Source of the DNA: Niastella soli | GTDB lineage: Bacteria; Bacteroidota; Bacteroidia; Chitinophagales; Chitinophagaceae | Direction: 5' to 3' | Length of the DNA: 64,000 nucleotides | NCBI RefSeq assembly: GCF_017742245.1 | Contig: NZ_JAGHKO010000001.1 | Coordinates: 1,455,061-1,519,060, forward strand | Shown: piece by piece, positions 53,162-61,663 of the stretch | Layout: the number at the start of each line of letters is the position of its first letter | Numbering within the stretch: position 1 is the stretch's first letter | Made by a program: the position numbers and the translations under genes | Notes under the pieces: model-generated | What the model was told of the DNA's origin: nothing | Seen by the model: the letters and a program-made list of their open reading frames with translations, nothing else | The model's database searches: none

Positions 53162-55969
53162 ATGAAAAAGCTTTACCCGCTGATCGTTTGCTGTTTTTTA
53201 TCTTCCATTACCAGGGCACAAAAGGGCGGAATGGTGAAAGGCATTGCTGTAGATACCCTGTTAAAGCAGCCGGTAGTATCGGCCACTATTACCCTGTTAC
53301 ATAAAAAAGACTCTTCGCAGGTATCGTTTACCATGACAGATAGTAAAGGTCAGTTTGAAATGAGCGGTTTGCCCAACGGTGAATACCGGTTGTTGACAAC
53401 CCATGTGAATTACCATAGTGCCAGCACCCCTTTTTATATTGATGATACACATAAACAGGTGAACCTGGGTAATATCATTATGAACGATGTTACCCGGATG
53501 CTGGGTGAAGTAGTGGTTACTGCCGAAGCCCCGCCGGTAACCCTCATAGATGATACGGTACAATATAATGCCGGTTCTTTTAAGACCATCCCCAATGCCA
53601 CTGTTGAACAACTGCTTAAGAAGATGCCGGGCATTAAGATAGAAAAGGATGGTACTGTTAAGGCACAAGGCCAGGAAGTAAAGAAATTCCTGGTTGATGG
53701 CAAGGAGTTTTTTGGTAAGGACCCCAAGATCGCCACGCGCAACCTTCCGGCCGATGCCGTTGATAAAGTACAGGTATATGATAAAATGAGCGATCAGGCA
53801 CAATTAACCGGTTTTGATGATGGCAACAGTGAAAAGACCATCAACCTGAAACTAAAGAAAGACAAAAAGAAAGGGATGTTTGGGAAAGTGATGGCAGGTG
53901 GCGGCACCAACGATCGGTATGAGGGCCGGTTTAACCTGAACTCCTTTAAAGGAGGCCGCCAGTTCTCTGTAATAGGCATGGGAAACAATACGAACGCAGA
54001 AGGCTTTTCCTTTATGGATATGTTGAATTTTAACAACAACATGAACAGCATGCAAGGGGGCGGTGGTGGTATTCAGATAGACATTAAAGGGGTGGGGGGC
54101 ATTAACCAAACTGATAACGGTAATGGGATAAAGAATATCTGGGGTGGTGGTTTTAATTACAACGACCTTATTGGCAACAAAACCCAGTTCACCAGCAATT
54201 ATTTTTATAACCACTATAATCCCAATACAGAAAGCCATATACAACGGCAATACTTTCTACCTGATTCCTCGTATTACTACAGCCAGAATTCATTTGTAAA
54301 GAATGTGAATAACAGTCATCAGTTTAACGGGAGTGCGGATATTCAGCTAGATTCATTCCATTCTATAAAAATATCACCTTCATTAGGCTATCAGCAAACA
54401 AGCACTACTACCTTAAGCGATTATAACACCCGGTCACTACTGCAAACGCCGGGTACCAGTGGCCGTAGTTTAAACAGTGTGAATAACCAGGGTTATAATT
54501 TCCGCAACGACCTCCTGTTCCGGAAGAAATTTCACCGGGTTGGCCGCACCTTGTCATTAAGCTTGCAAAATAACTGGAATGCAAGCGATGGGGATGGCAA
54601 TCTTAACTCCAACAATACCTATCGTAATACCACGGGGGTAGTCACAAAAGAAGATTCCATAAAACAACTCAATAATAACAGCAACGATTTAATCAGTTAT
54701 ACGGCGCGGCTGGTATATACCGAACCGCTGTTTAAAAGATCACTGCTTGAATTCAGTGTGGCCAATAGCAACAGTAAGAGTACTGCGAAAAAAACTACCT
54801 ACGACTACAATATGCTCAGCGGTAAATTCGACAAACTGAACGACCTCTATTCTAACGATTATGAAAATAGTTATGGGTATAATACTGCGGGGTTACGCTG
54901 GCGTTTGCAATTGAGAAAATTCAATGCATGGGCTGGTGTGAACTGGCAACAGGCGGAATTGGAGGGTAAAACGATGGTCTTGGGCAAAGATTCCCTCCTT
55001 AATAAAACTTTTTATAACTGGCTGCCCAATGCCCGGCTGCAATACAATATTACTAAATTCCGTAATCTGAGATTGAATTATACAACCACTACCAAACAAC
55101 CTACAGTTACTCAATTACAACCAGTGCCCGATAACAGCGACCCGTTGAATATTAAGGCAGGCAATGCCGACCTGAAGCAGGAATTGACCCATGCCATACA
55201 ACTGAACTACTTTTCAGTGAACCCCTTTATGAACAAGAACCTGTTTGCCTTTTTTAACGTGCGCAGAACGGATAACAAGATCGTTGACGCCGATACCATT
55301 GATTCGGTAGGTGTAAAAATAACCCGTCCGGTAAATGTGAATGGCGCTTATGATATTTCAGGTTCGGTGAATGTAGGGTTACCCGTTCGCCTGTGGAAAG
55401 GCACCATAAACTTCAGCGCCAATGGTTCCTATACAAAAAACAGAACGTTCATAAATGGAGCGGAGAATATGATCAGTTCCCTGAATGTTGGTCCGGATGT
55501 ACGGGTTGAAATAAATGCAAGTGACAAACTGGACCTGTCGATAGCCGCAGGTATTAATTACTACAAAACGCGATATGGGTTACAGCAATCTTTAAATACG
55601 GAGTATTTAAACCAGCAGTACAGTACGGAGATAAACTGGCAGTTGCCCAGCCGCATTTATTTTAATACGGAGTTTACCTATGCTATCAACAGCCAGCGGG
55701 CCAGCGGGTTCAACTCCAAAGTGCCGTTATGGAATGCATTTATCAGTAAACAGGTCTTACGCTTTAACCGCGGTGAAATAAAGTTATCGGCTTTTGACCT
55801 GTTGAAACAAAACATAGGGGTGAGCCGTAATACCAGTCAGAATTATATTGAAGACAAGCGGGTAAAGAACCTGCAACGTTTTTTTCTGTTGAGCTTTACC
55901 TACAGCCTTACTAAAACCGGGTTAAGCGCACCAGGCGCTGTCAATGGCGTACATATCATTAATAGATAG
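53162..55969 (+). CDS. Large outer-membrane beta-barrel protein, paralogue of 48978
   Basis: The 935-residue protein has a signal peptide (MKKLYPLIVCCFLSSITRAQ), a carboxypeptidase-regulatory-like domain (DSKGQFEMSGLPNGEYRLLT), a plug-like domain (AGSFKTIPNATVEQLLKKMP, KKFLVDGKEFFGKDPKIATR) and an OMP_b-brl_3 barrel. It shares the plug block and barrel pattern (LRWRLQLRKF, QLQPVPDNSDPLNIKAGNAD) with the protein at 48978 but has only a short Gly-rich stretch (MQGGGGGIQ). Both may derive from one duplication. The ligand is unknown. Confidence 0.92.
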   Translation: MKKLYPLIVCCFLSSITRAQKGGMVKGIAVDTLLKQPVVSATITLLHKKDSSQVSFTMTDSKGQFEMSGLPNGEYRLLTTHVNYHSASTPFYIDDTHKQVNLGNIIMNDVTRMLGEVVVTAEAPPVTLIDDTVQYNAGSFKTIPNATVEQLLKKMPGIKIEKDGTVKAQGQEVKKFLVDGKEFFGKDPKIATRNLPADAVDKVQVYDKMSDQAQLTGFDDGNSEKTINLKLKKDKKKGMFGKVMAGGGTNDRYEGRFNLNSFKGGRQFSVIGMGNNTNAEGFSFMDMLNFNNNMNSMQGGGGGIQIDIKGVGGINQTDNGNGIKNIWGGGFNYNDLIGNKTQFTSNYFYNHYNPNTESHIQRQYFLPDSSYYYSQNSFVKNVNNSHQFNGSADIQLDSFHSIKISPSLGYQQTSTTTLSDYNTRSLLQTPGTSGRSLNSVNNQGYNFRNDLLFRKKFHRVGRTLSLSLQNNWNASDGDGNLNSNNTYRNTTGVVTKEDSIKQLNNNSNDLISYTARLVYTEPLFKRSLLEFSVANSNSKSTAKKTTYDYNMLSGKFDKLNDLYSNDYENSYGYNTAGLRWRLQLRKFNAWAGVNWQQAELEGKTMVLGKDSLLNKTFYNWLPNARLQYNITKFRNLRLNYTTTTKQPTVTQLQPVPDNSDPLNIKAGNADLKQELTHAIQLNYFSVNPFMNKNLFAFFNVRRTDNKIVDADTIDSVGVKITRPVNVNGAYDISGSVNVGLPVRLWKGTINFSANGSYTKNRTFINGAENMISSLNVGPDVRVEINASDKLDLSIAAGINYYKTRYGLQQSLNTEYLNQQYSTEINWQLPSRIYFNTEFTYAINSQRASGFNSKVPLWNAFISKQVLRFNRGEIKLSAFDLLKQNIGVSRNTSQNYIEDKRVKNLQRFFLLSFTYSLTKTGLSAPGAVNGVHIINR

Positions 55970-56013
55970 CATTTATAGGGATAAGCCATGGTAGCAAAAT
56001 TGCATTGTAGGAA

Positions 56014-57855
56014 ATGAAATCTACAAACAGTACTATCATGTCAAGAAAAAGCACAACGGTTGCAGCCCCTGTAACCCACATAGAAGGCATGGGTTCAATT
56101 CCCCATGATAATGGTATATACTTTAGAGTTTGGGCCCCCCATGCAAAAAAGGTATTTGTTACCGGGGAATTTAATGAGTGGTCAAAGAATAAACACCCGA
56201 TGACACATGAAGGCAATGGGTATTGGGGAGTGAATATTCCTGAGGCGGCAGTCGGCAATCAATACAAATACATTTTACAAACAGATATGGGTTTGTTGTA
56301 CCGCAATGATCCCTATGCAAGAGAATTGACCAATTCGGCTGGTAATTCGCTTATTACCGATCCGCATTTTGAGTGGACGGACCATGATTTTCAAACTCCC
56401 TCCTGGAATGAACTGGTGATCTATGAAATGCACATAGGAACGTTCAATGTAAAAGAAGATGGGAAGCCCGGAACTTTTGAGACAGCCCGGCAACGGCTGG
56501 GGTATTTAAAAGCGCTGGGAGTGAATGCCATTGAAATAATGCCAGCCACGGAATTCCCGGGTGGTTTTTCATGGGGGTATAACTTATCGCACCCGTTTGC
56601 CATTGAATCGGATTATGGGGGTGTACTGGGGTTTAAGGAGCTTATTAATGCAGCACATGAATTGGGCATTGCGGTGATCCTCGATGTGGTGTATAACCAT
56701 TTCGGGCCTTCTGACCTTGACCTGTGGCAATTTGATGGCTGGAGCGAGAATGGCGCCGGCGGCATTTATTTTTACCAGGACTGGCGGGCAGAAACACCGT
56801 GGGGACATACCCGGCCCGATTACGGGCGTCCGGAAGTCAGGCAATACCTTCGGGACAATGCGCTGATGTGGCTGGAAGATTACCATGTGGATGGACTGCG
56901 TACAGATGCCTTGTTATTTGTGAGGAATGTGCTTGGTAAAAACCTGCCCGAAGCCGATCTGCCTGAAGGCTGGACGATGATGAAATGGATAAATGAAGAA
57001 GTGAAAAAACGCTATCCCTGGAAGATCATGATTGCCGAAGACCTGCAAGACAATGCATGGATCACCAAAAAAGCAGACGAGAATGGGCAGGGATTTAATA
57101 CCCAGTGGGACCCGGCTTTCACCTTTAGCGTTAGGGATGTTTTGAAGGTGCCGGAAGATGAGCACCGCGATCTGGAAAAAATACAATTTGCCCTTACGCA
57201 TAATTTCAATGGCGATGCTTTTCAACGGGTGATCTATACTGAATCGCACGACGATGTAGCCAATGGTAAAACCCGGGTGCCGGAAGAAATAGCGCCCGGC
57301 GATGCCCAGGGCTGGTTTGCAAAGAAAAGATCGGTGCTGGGCGCTGTATTGATTTTTACAGCTGCCGGCATACCTATGATATTTCAGGGGCAGGAGTTTG
57401 TGGAAGGTGGTTGGTTTGATGATACTACACCGCTCGACTGGTCAAAGTTCTCCGACTTTAAAGGCATTGCCCGGTTGTACCGCGATTGTATTCGACTGCG
57501 TCGTAACATGGACGGGTTAACCAAAGGGCTGTCGGGACAGCATACCCGCATTTTTCATGTAAATAATAATGACAAAGTAATTGCCTTTCACCGCTGGCAG
57601 GACGGCGGCCCAAAAGACAGCACTATTGTTATTTTAAACTTTACCAATAAAGAACATAAAGAGTATGTAATAGGAGTACCGGAAGAAGGGGTTTGGAAGG
57701 TGCGTTTTAACAGCGATTGGAAAGGCTATGATGAATCGTTTACTGATACCCCGGTTTTTGATGCTGAAACGTTTGAAAGCAAACAGGATGGCCAGGAGTA
57801 TAGCATCTCCATAAACCTGGGGTCTTATAATGCATTGATCCTTTCACGGGACTAA
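56014..57855 (+). CDS. GH13 alpha-amylase-family enzyme with CBM48 (branching enzyme/trehalohydrolase-like)
   Basis: The 613-residue protein has an N-terminal CBM48 (GIYFRVWAPHAKKVFVTGEF) and a GH13 barrel: VILDVVYNHFGP, DGLRTDALLF (nucleophile Asp), IMIAEDLQ (acid Glu, about 341) and YTESHDDVANG, where the common NHD is SHD. The beta-sandwich end is complete. It resembles GlgB/TreZ-type enzymes but no glycogen genes are adjacent, so branching or debranching activity is open. No signal peptide: it acts in the cytoplasm. The start could also be the Met at 56038. Confidence 0.87.
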   Translation: MKSTNSTIMSRKSTTVAAPVTHIEGMGSIPHDNGIYFRVWAPHAKKVFVTGEFNEWSKNKHPMTHEGNGYWGVNIPEAAVGNQYKYILQTDMGLLYRNDPYARELTNSAGNSLITDPHFEWTDHDFQTPSWNELVIYEMHIGTFNVKEDGKPGTFETARQRLGYLKALGVNAIEIMPATEFPGGFSWGYNLSHPFAIESDYGGVLGFKELINAAHELGIAVILDVVYNHFGPSDLDLWQFDGWSENGAGGIYFYQDWRAETPWGHTRPDYGRPEVRQYLRDNALMWLEDYHVDGLRTDALLFVRNVLGKNLPEADLPEGWTMMKWINEEVKKRYPWKIMIAEDLQDNAWITKKADENGQGFNTQWDPAFTFSVRDVLKVPEDEHRDLEKIQFALTHNFNGDAFQRVIYTESHDDVANGKTRVPEEIAPGDAQGWFAKKRSVLGAVLIFTAAGIPMIFQGQEFVEGGWFDDTTPLDWSKFSDFKGIARLYRDCIRLRRNMDGLTKGLSGQHTRIFHVNNNDKVIAFHRWQDGGPKDSTIVILNFTNKEHKEYVIGVPEEGVWKVRFNSDWKGYDESFTDTPVFDAETFESKQDGQEYSISINLGSYNALILSRD

Positions 57856-57859
57856 AATA

Positions 57860-58107
57860 AAGAGGGCCGGATAGACATCCAGCCCCGTATTAATCCAATA
57901 TCCTATGAAAAACCGATAGGAAATTAATATCAAAAAAGCACATAAACTATGACCATCATCATCGAAAGCAGAAGTTTATTTATTTATTGATTAGTGCTAA
58001 TTTTTTTATGGTAGTGCAGCGAAAACATACTGGACTGATCAGGGTATAAAAAGTAAAAGGCCCCGAAGAATCGGGGCCCGTGTTAATCCAATATCCTATG
58101 AAAAACC
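57860..58107. repeat. Duplicated hairpin plus 25-bp module
   Basis: A 25-bp sequence starting TTAATCCAATATCC and ending ATGAAAAACC occurs at 57890-57914 and again at 58083-58107. Each copy is preceded by a GC-rich hairpin (GGGCCGGAT/ATCCAGCCC near 57864-57885; GGCCCCGA/TCGGGGCC near 58059-58078) and a short CCCGT link. The ATG in each would give only 4-5 codons. The gap 57856-58219 holds no other gene. Confidence 0.75.
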
Positions 58108-58219
58108 TGCAATGAAAATAGAATGAATTGTATCATTTTTTGATGACGGCCATCACCCTATTTTGATGATTGTGGCAATGCTTTTTATAAGCATTACTAT
58201 ATGCGAAAAGGGAATAGCA

Positions 58220-59008
58220 TCAGTTATTTATACGCATTACTCTTCTGCCGCCATTACGTTGAATATCCTCCATTGTTTTATCTCTTTCTTTAGAAAATTC
58301 CTCAGCCGTTACCTTTTTTCCTTTCTTTGGTTCTTTTATAGCAGCCAGGTCTACTTGTTGGGATACTTCAAGAGCTTTATACATGGTGTTACCGTTTATA
58401 TCGATCTGCAGAATTAAACCTGGTAACTGCCCTTCCAGGTCTGGGCCAGCCGGAACAGGTATGACGGGGGTAAACCAGGCCGTAATATGACTGGTATCGG
58501 GGATATCTTTACGGGTCATTTCACCGTTTTCAATCGACATCATACTGCGTTTGCCGGGCCGGGTAGCAACAGCCTGCTGACATGTATACCCCAGTATCTT
58601 GCTGGTTTCGCCGGTAAGCTTCCAGTTCAGTTTGTGAGCACTATCGGTAATCAAATACTGTTTGGTGGCAAACTCTCTTTGTTCAACTTTGCGTCCATCG
58701 GCAAAATTGAACCAGGTTATGTCATCGTCACCCATTGCAAAATGGAATTGGTTTCCATTATCATTGTCAGGAATTTCATTTACCACATCTTCCAGCATCC
58801 GACGCAGCATTTGGTTGTTACCGAAAAGCACTTCCTGTTTTATTATATACTTACGTGGCGGCGGCGGCGGTCCTTCCATGCCTTCGCCGGCAACCGATGT
58901 TCTGACCATCATTTGCCGGGTGAACTCATATACTACCCGGCCGCTTTGCTGTTGAGTATACGCCTGCAGGGTTACAAACAAACTGGCAATAAAGTATATC
59001 GTTTTCAT
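58220..59008 (-). CDS. GLPGLI family exported protein
   Basis: About 262 residues from the Met of MKTIYFIASLFVTLQAYTQ, a signal peptide. The family motif appears as QLPGLILQIDINGNTMYKAL, preceded by the LGYTCQQAVA and ITAWFTPVIPVPAGP segments typical of GLPGLI proteins. Function is unknown; they are common in Bacteroidota envelopes. It is divergent from the histidine kinase gene next door, which may regulate it. Confidence 0.92.
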   Translation of the reverse strand: MKTIYFIASLFVTLQAYTQQQSGRVVYEFTRQMMVRTSVAGEGMEGPPPPPRKYIIKQEVLFGNNQMLRRMLEDVVNEIPDNDNGNQFHFAMGDDDITWFNFADGRKVEQREFATKQYLITDSAHKLNWKLTGETSKILGYTCQQAVATRPGKRSMMSIENGEMTRKDIPDTSHITAWFTPVIPVPAGPDLEGQLPGLILQIDINGNTMYKALEVSQQVDLAAIKEPKKGKKVTAEEFSKERDKTMEDIQRNGGRRVMRINN

Positions 59009-59135
59009 ATTCATTGTTATTTGTTTCAAAACTAGGACAGGGGCCAACGGTATCAGGTTAAAGCACCTTTGATTAATGTTAATTAAGGTTAATGACATTA
59101 GTTGGCCGCCATTATTCGGCTACATTTGTAAGGTT

Positions 59136-60578
59136 ATGAACGGCCGCCGCTTGTATTTACCGGTTATTTTAATGTTGCTGGCAATAATAGCTATAGCAAC
59201 TTTTCAGGTTTACTGGCTTGTAAAGAATTACCGGGAAGAAAAACATGAACTCACCTTTCGCACCAATGTAATTTTCAGAGAAGCTATACAACACCTGCGG
59301 ATAGAGAAATTAAAGCTGGATACTAATTTTAAACCTGATATTCATTTAAGGACTGCCCGTTATGGCGCAGTGGGTATGATAGACGCCATTCACAAAAGAG
59401 TGCAGGATACCCTGGATCGTGATAAAAAGCTACGCGTATTTGTAACGCAGAAAGATGTAGCTTATCTGCGTGAAGACATCCCGGCAGATTCACCTGGTGA
59501 AATTCATATTATTAAAGAAGGGCCGGGTCCCGGTATTGTAAGGGTATTGAGTTCTGTAGACTCCCTGCAGGATAGTATCAGTATTCAGGAACTTTCGGTT
59601 AAATATGCTCAAATGTTGAAGCAACAAAAAGTTGCTGTTTCTTTTTCAATTACCAGCCAAAAAACTGTTTTTAGGGAGGATGGACTGCTGCCGCCTCCAT
59701 TTGAGAAAGAGAACGAAGTGATCATCGGCTTTAACCATCCGGTGACCTACCGGCTTACCATATCAAACACCAACCCCTTTGTGTTGCAGAAAATGTGGCC
59801 GCAGTTTTTGTTATCACTGGTATTGGTAGGGCTTACGGCCTTTTCGTTTGTATTGTTGTTTCGCAGTTTGATTCAACAACGTAAACTAACAAAGATCAAG
59901 AACGACTTCATAAGCAATATTACCCATGAATTGAAAACCCCTATAGCAACGGTTAGTGTAGCTATTGAAGCTTTACGGAATTTTGATGCCCTGCAAGATC
60001 CGGAGAAAACAAAGGAATACCTGGCCATTTCCAGTAACGAATTGCAACGGTTATCGTTCCTGGTTGATAAAGTGTTGAAATTGTCGATGTTTGAAAAACA
60101 CCAGGTTGAACTAAAAGAAGAAGCTGTTGACCTGGCCGTACTGGTAAAGGAGGTAGTAAACTCCATGAAATTGCAATTTGAAAAATACCGGGCGAAGGTA
60201 AATGTGCAGTTACAGGGTTACCAGTTTGCCATTTCCGCCGACAGGTTGCATATAACCAGTGTGTTGTTTAATTTACTGGATAATGCATTGAAGTATAGTA
60301 AGGAAAATCCTTCCATTCATGTTGAACTAAAAGAGGAGACCGAACAAATTTTCTTATTAGTGACTGATAACGGGATAGGCATTGCCCCTGAATACCATAA
60401 AAAGATCTTCGATAAATTTTTCCGGGTGCCTTCAGGCGATACCCATAATGTAAAAGGGTATGGCCTGGGCTTGAGCTATGTGGCCTATGTGATACAGCGG
60501 CACGATGGTTCCATTGAAGTAGAGAGCCAGCCAGGCATTGGTAGCCGGTTTATTATAAAACTTCCTGCAATTTCATGA
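59136..60578 (+). CDS. Sensor histidine kinase
   Basis: About 480 residues from the Met of MNGRRLYLPVILMLLAIIAI. Two membrane helices (about 5-25 and 228-248) frame a periplasmic sensor. The dimerisation block carries the phospho-His in FISNITHELKTPIATVSVAI (about 263); the ATPase has SVLFNLLDNALKYSKENP, DNGIGIAPEYHKK and GYGLGLSYV. TACATTTG at 59121-59128 is a likely -7 element. The response regulator gene overlaps its end by 4 bp (ATGA), so they form one unit. Confidence 0.95.
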   Translation: MNGRRLYLPVILMLLAIIAIATFQVYWLVKNYREEKHELTFRTNVIFREAIQHLRIEKLKLDTNFKPDIHLRTARYGAVGMIDAIHKRVQDTLDRDKKLRVFVTQKDVAYLREDIPADSPGEIHIIKEGPGPGIVRVLSSVDSLQDSISIQELSVKYAQMLKQQKVAVSFSITSQKTVFREDGLLPPPFEKENEVIIGFNHPVTYRLTISNTNPFVLQKMWPQFLLSLVLVGLTAFSFVLLFRSLIQQRKLTKIKNDFISNITHELKTPIATVSVAIEALRNFDALQDPEKTKEYLAISSNELQRLSFLVDKVLKLSMFEKHQVELKEEAVDLAVLVKEVVNSMKLQFEKYRAKVNVQLQGYQFAISADRLHITSVLFNLLDNALKYSKENPSIHVELKEETEQIFLLVTDNGIGIAPEYHKKIFDKFFRVPSGDTHNVKGYGLGLSYVAYVIQRHDGSIEVESQPGIGSRFIIKLPAIS

Positions 60579-61267
60579 GCAAAACCAAAATACTATACGT
60601 AGAAGATGAATTGTTCCTGGGCAAAATTGTAAAGGAAAGCCTGGAAAGCCGCCATTTTGAAGTGGTGATGGTAAGCGACGGCACTAATGTGTTGTCTGTT
60701 TTCAGAGATACACAACCCGATGTTTGTGTACTCGATGTTATGTTACCCAATAAAGATGGGTTTACCCTTGCCAGCGAAATACGCGAAATAAACAGCCGCG
60801 TGCCCATCATATTCCTTACGGCCAAAACCCAAACAACCGATCTGGTAAAGGGATTTTCAGTGGGTGGTAACGATTATATTCGCAAACCCTTCAGCATGGA
60901 AGAATTGATTGTGCGTATTGAAAATGCATTGCGTTTTAAAGAACAGGGTTCCAAACCCCTCAATGGAATAGATACCCTGCAAATTGGAAAATACAACTTC
61001 AATGTTGCCCGTCAATTGCTGACGGGTTACAATGAAGAAAGAAAACTATCCTTCCGGGAAAGTGAGCTGTTGAAATTGTTGTACGAAAACCGGGATAAGA
61101 TCATAGACCGTAAAGACATACTAAACCTGCTGTGGGGCAATGATTCATTTTTTAACTCCCGCAACCTGGATGTATACATCACCAAATTGCGGAGTTATAT
61201 AAAAGAAGACGATCTGCTGGAAATAATTACCATCAAAGGCGTGGGATACCGCTTTGTTGCAGGATGA
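60575..61267 (+). CDS. OmpR/PhoB-family response regulator
   Basis: The 230-residue protein has a receiver domain (YVEDELFLG, the phospho-Asp in CVLDVMLPNKDGFTLASEI, the Lys in GGNDYIRKPFSMEELI) and a winged-helix DNA-binding domain (LSFRESELLKLLYENRDKII, NLDVYITKLRSYIKEDDLLE, IITIKGVGYRF). It overlaps the kinase gene by 4 bp. The target is unknown; the divergent GLPGLI gene is a candidate. Confidence 0.96.
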   Translation: MSKTKILYVEDELFLGKIVKESLESRHFEVVMVSDGTNVLSVFRDTQPDVCVLDVMLPNKDGFTLASEIREINSRVPIIFLTAKTQTTDLVKGFSVGGNDYIRKPFSMEELIVRIENALRFKEQGSKPLNGIDTLQIGKYNFNVARQLLTGYNEERKLSFRESELLKLLYENRDKIIDRKDILNLLWGNDSFFNSRNLDVYITKLRSYIKEDDLLEIITIKGVGYRFVAG

Positions 61268-61268
61268 T

Positions 61269-61571
61269 CTAACCGATCTTAATTGTTCTGATTGGTTCTT
61301 GTTTTTGCGTCTTTCCCAATCTTTTAAGGAACCACATGATGGTGAAGCTGGGAATAAAGTCGGTACCGGGCAGAATTTCTTCTACAAAGTTGAACGCGCC
61401 ACCCAGGGCACCCTTCCAGCCACCAAATGTTACAAAGAAAATGAGCGCAGAAATGGGCGCCCAAATGATATCGCCAAACTCACCGAAACCGGGGATGGCG
61501 TATGTTGCATAACCGATGAGGTCCATGGCTATACAAAATATCAAAGAGGTCGAAGATTGCTGTTTGATCAT
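61269..61571 (-). CDS. Small polytopic membrane protein
   Basis: A 100-residue protein with two to three hydrophobic segments (SLIFCIAMDLIGYATYAIPG, IIWAPISALIFFVTFGGWKG, IPSFTIMWFLKRL) and a basic tail. It is a conserved-looking Bacteroidota type without a named function. Its end lies 1 bp from the stop of the converging response regulator gene. Confidence 0.75.
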   Translation of the reverse strand: MIKQQSSTSLIFCIAMDLIGYATYAIPGFGEFGDIIWAPISALIFFVTFGGWKGALGGAFNFVEEILPGTDFIPSFTIMWFLKRLGKTQKQEPIRTIKIG

Positions 61572-61663
61572 TTTCTGAATTTACTTCTTTTAAGACAAAT
61601 AATAGGTCGGAGTAGTTGTCAAAAAATTACAGCGGGGGTGTTAAATTTTAGCCAACGACGTTG

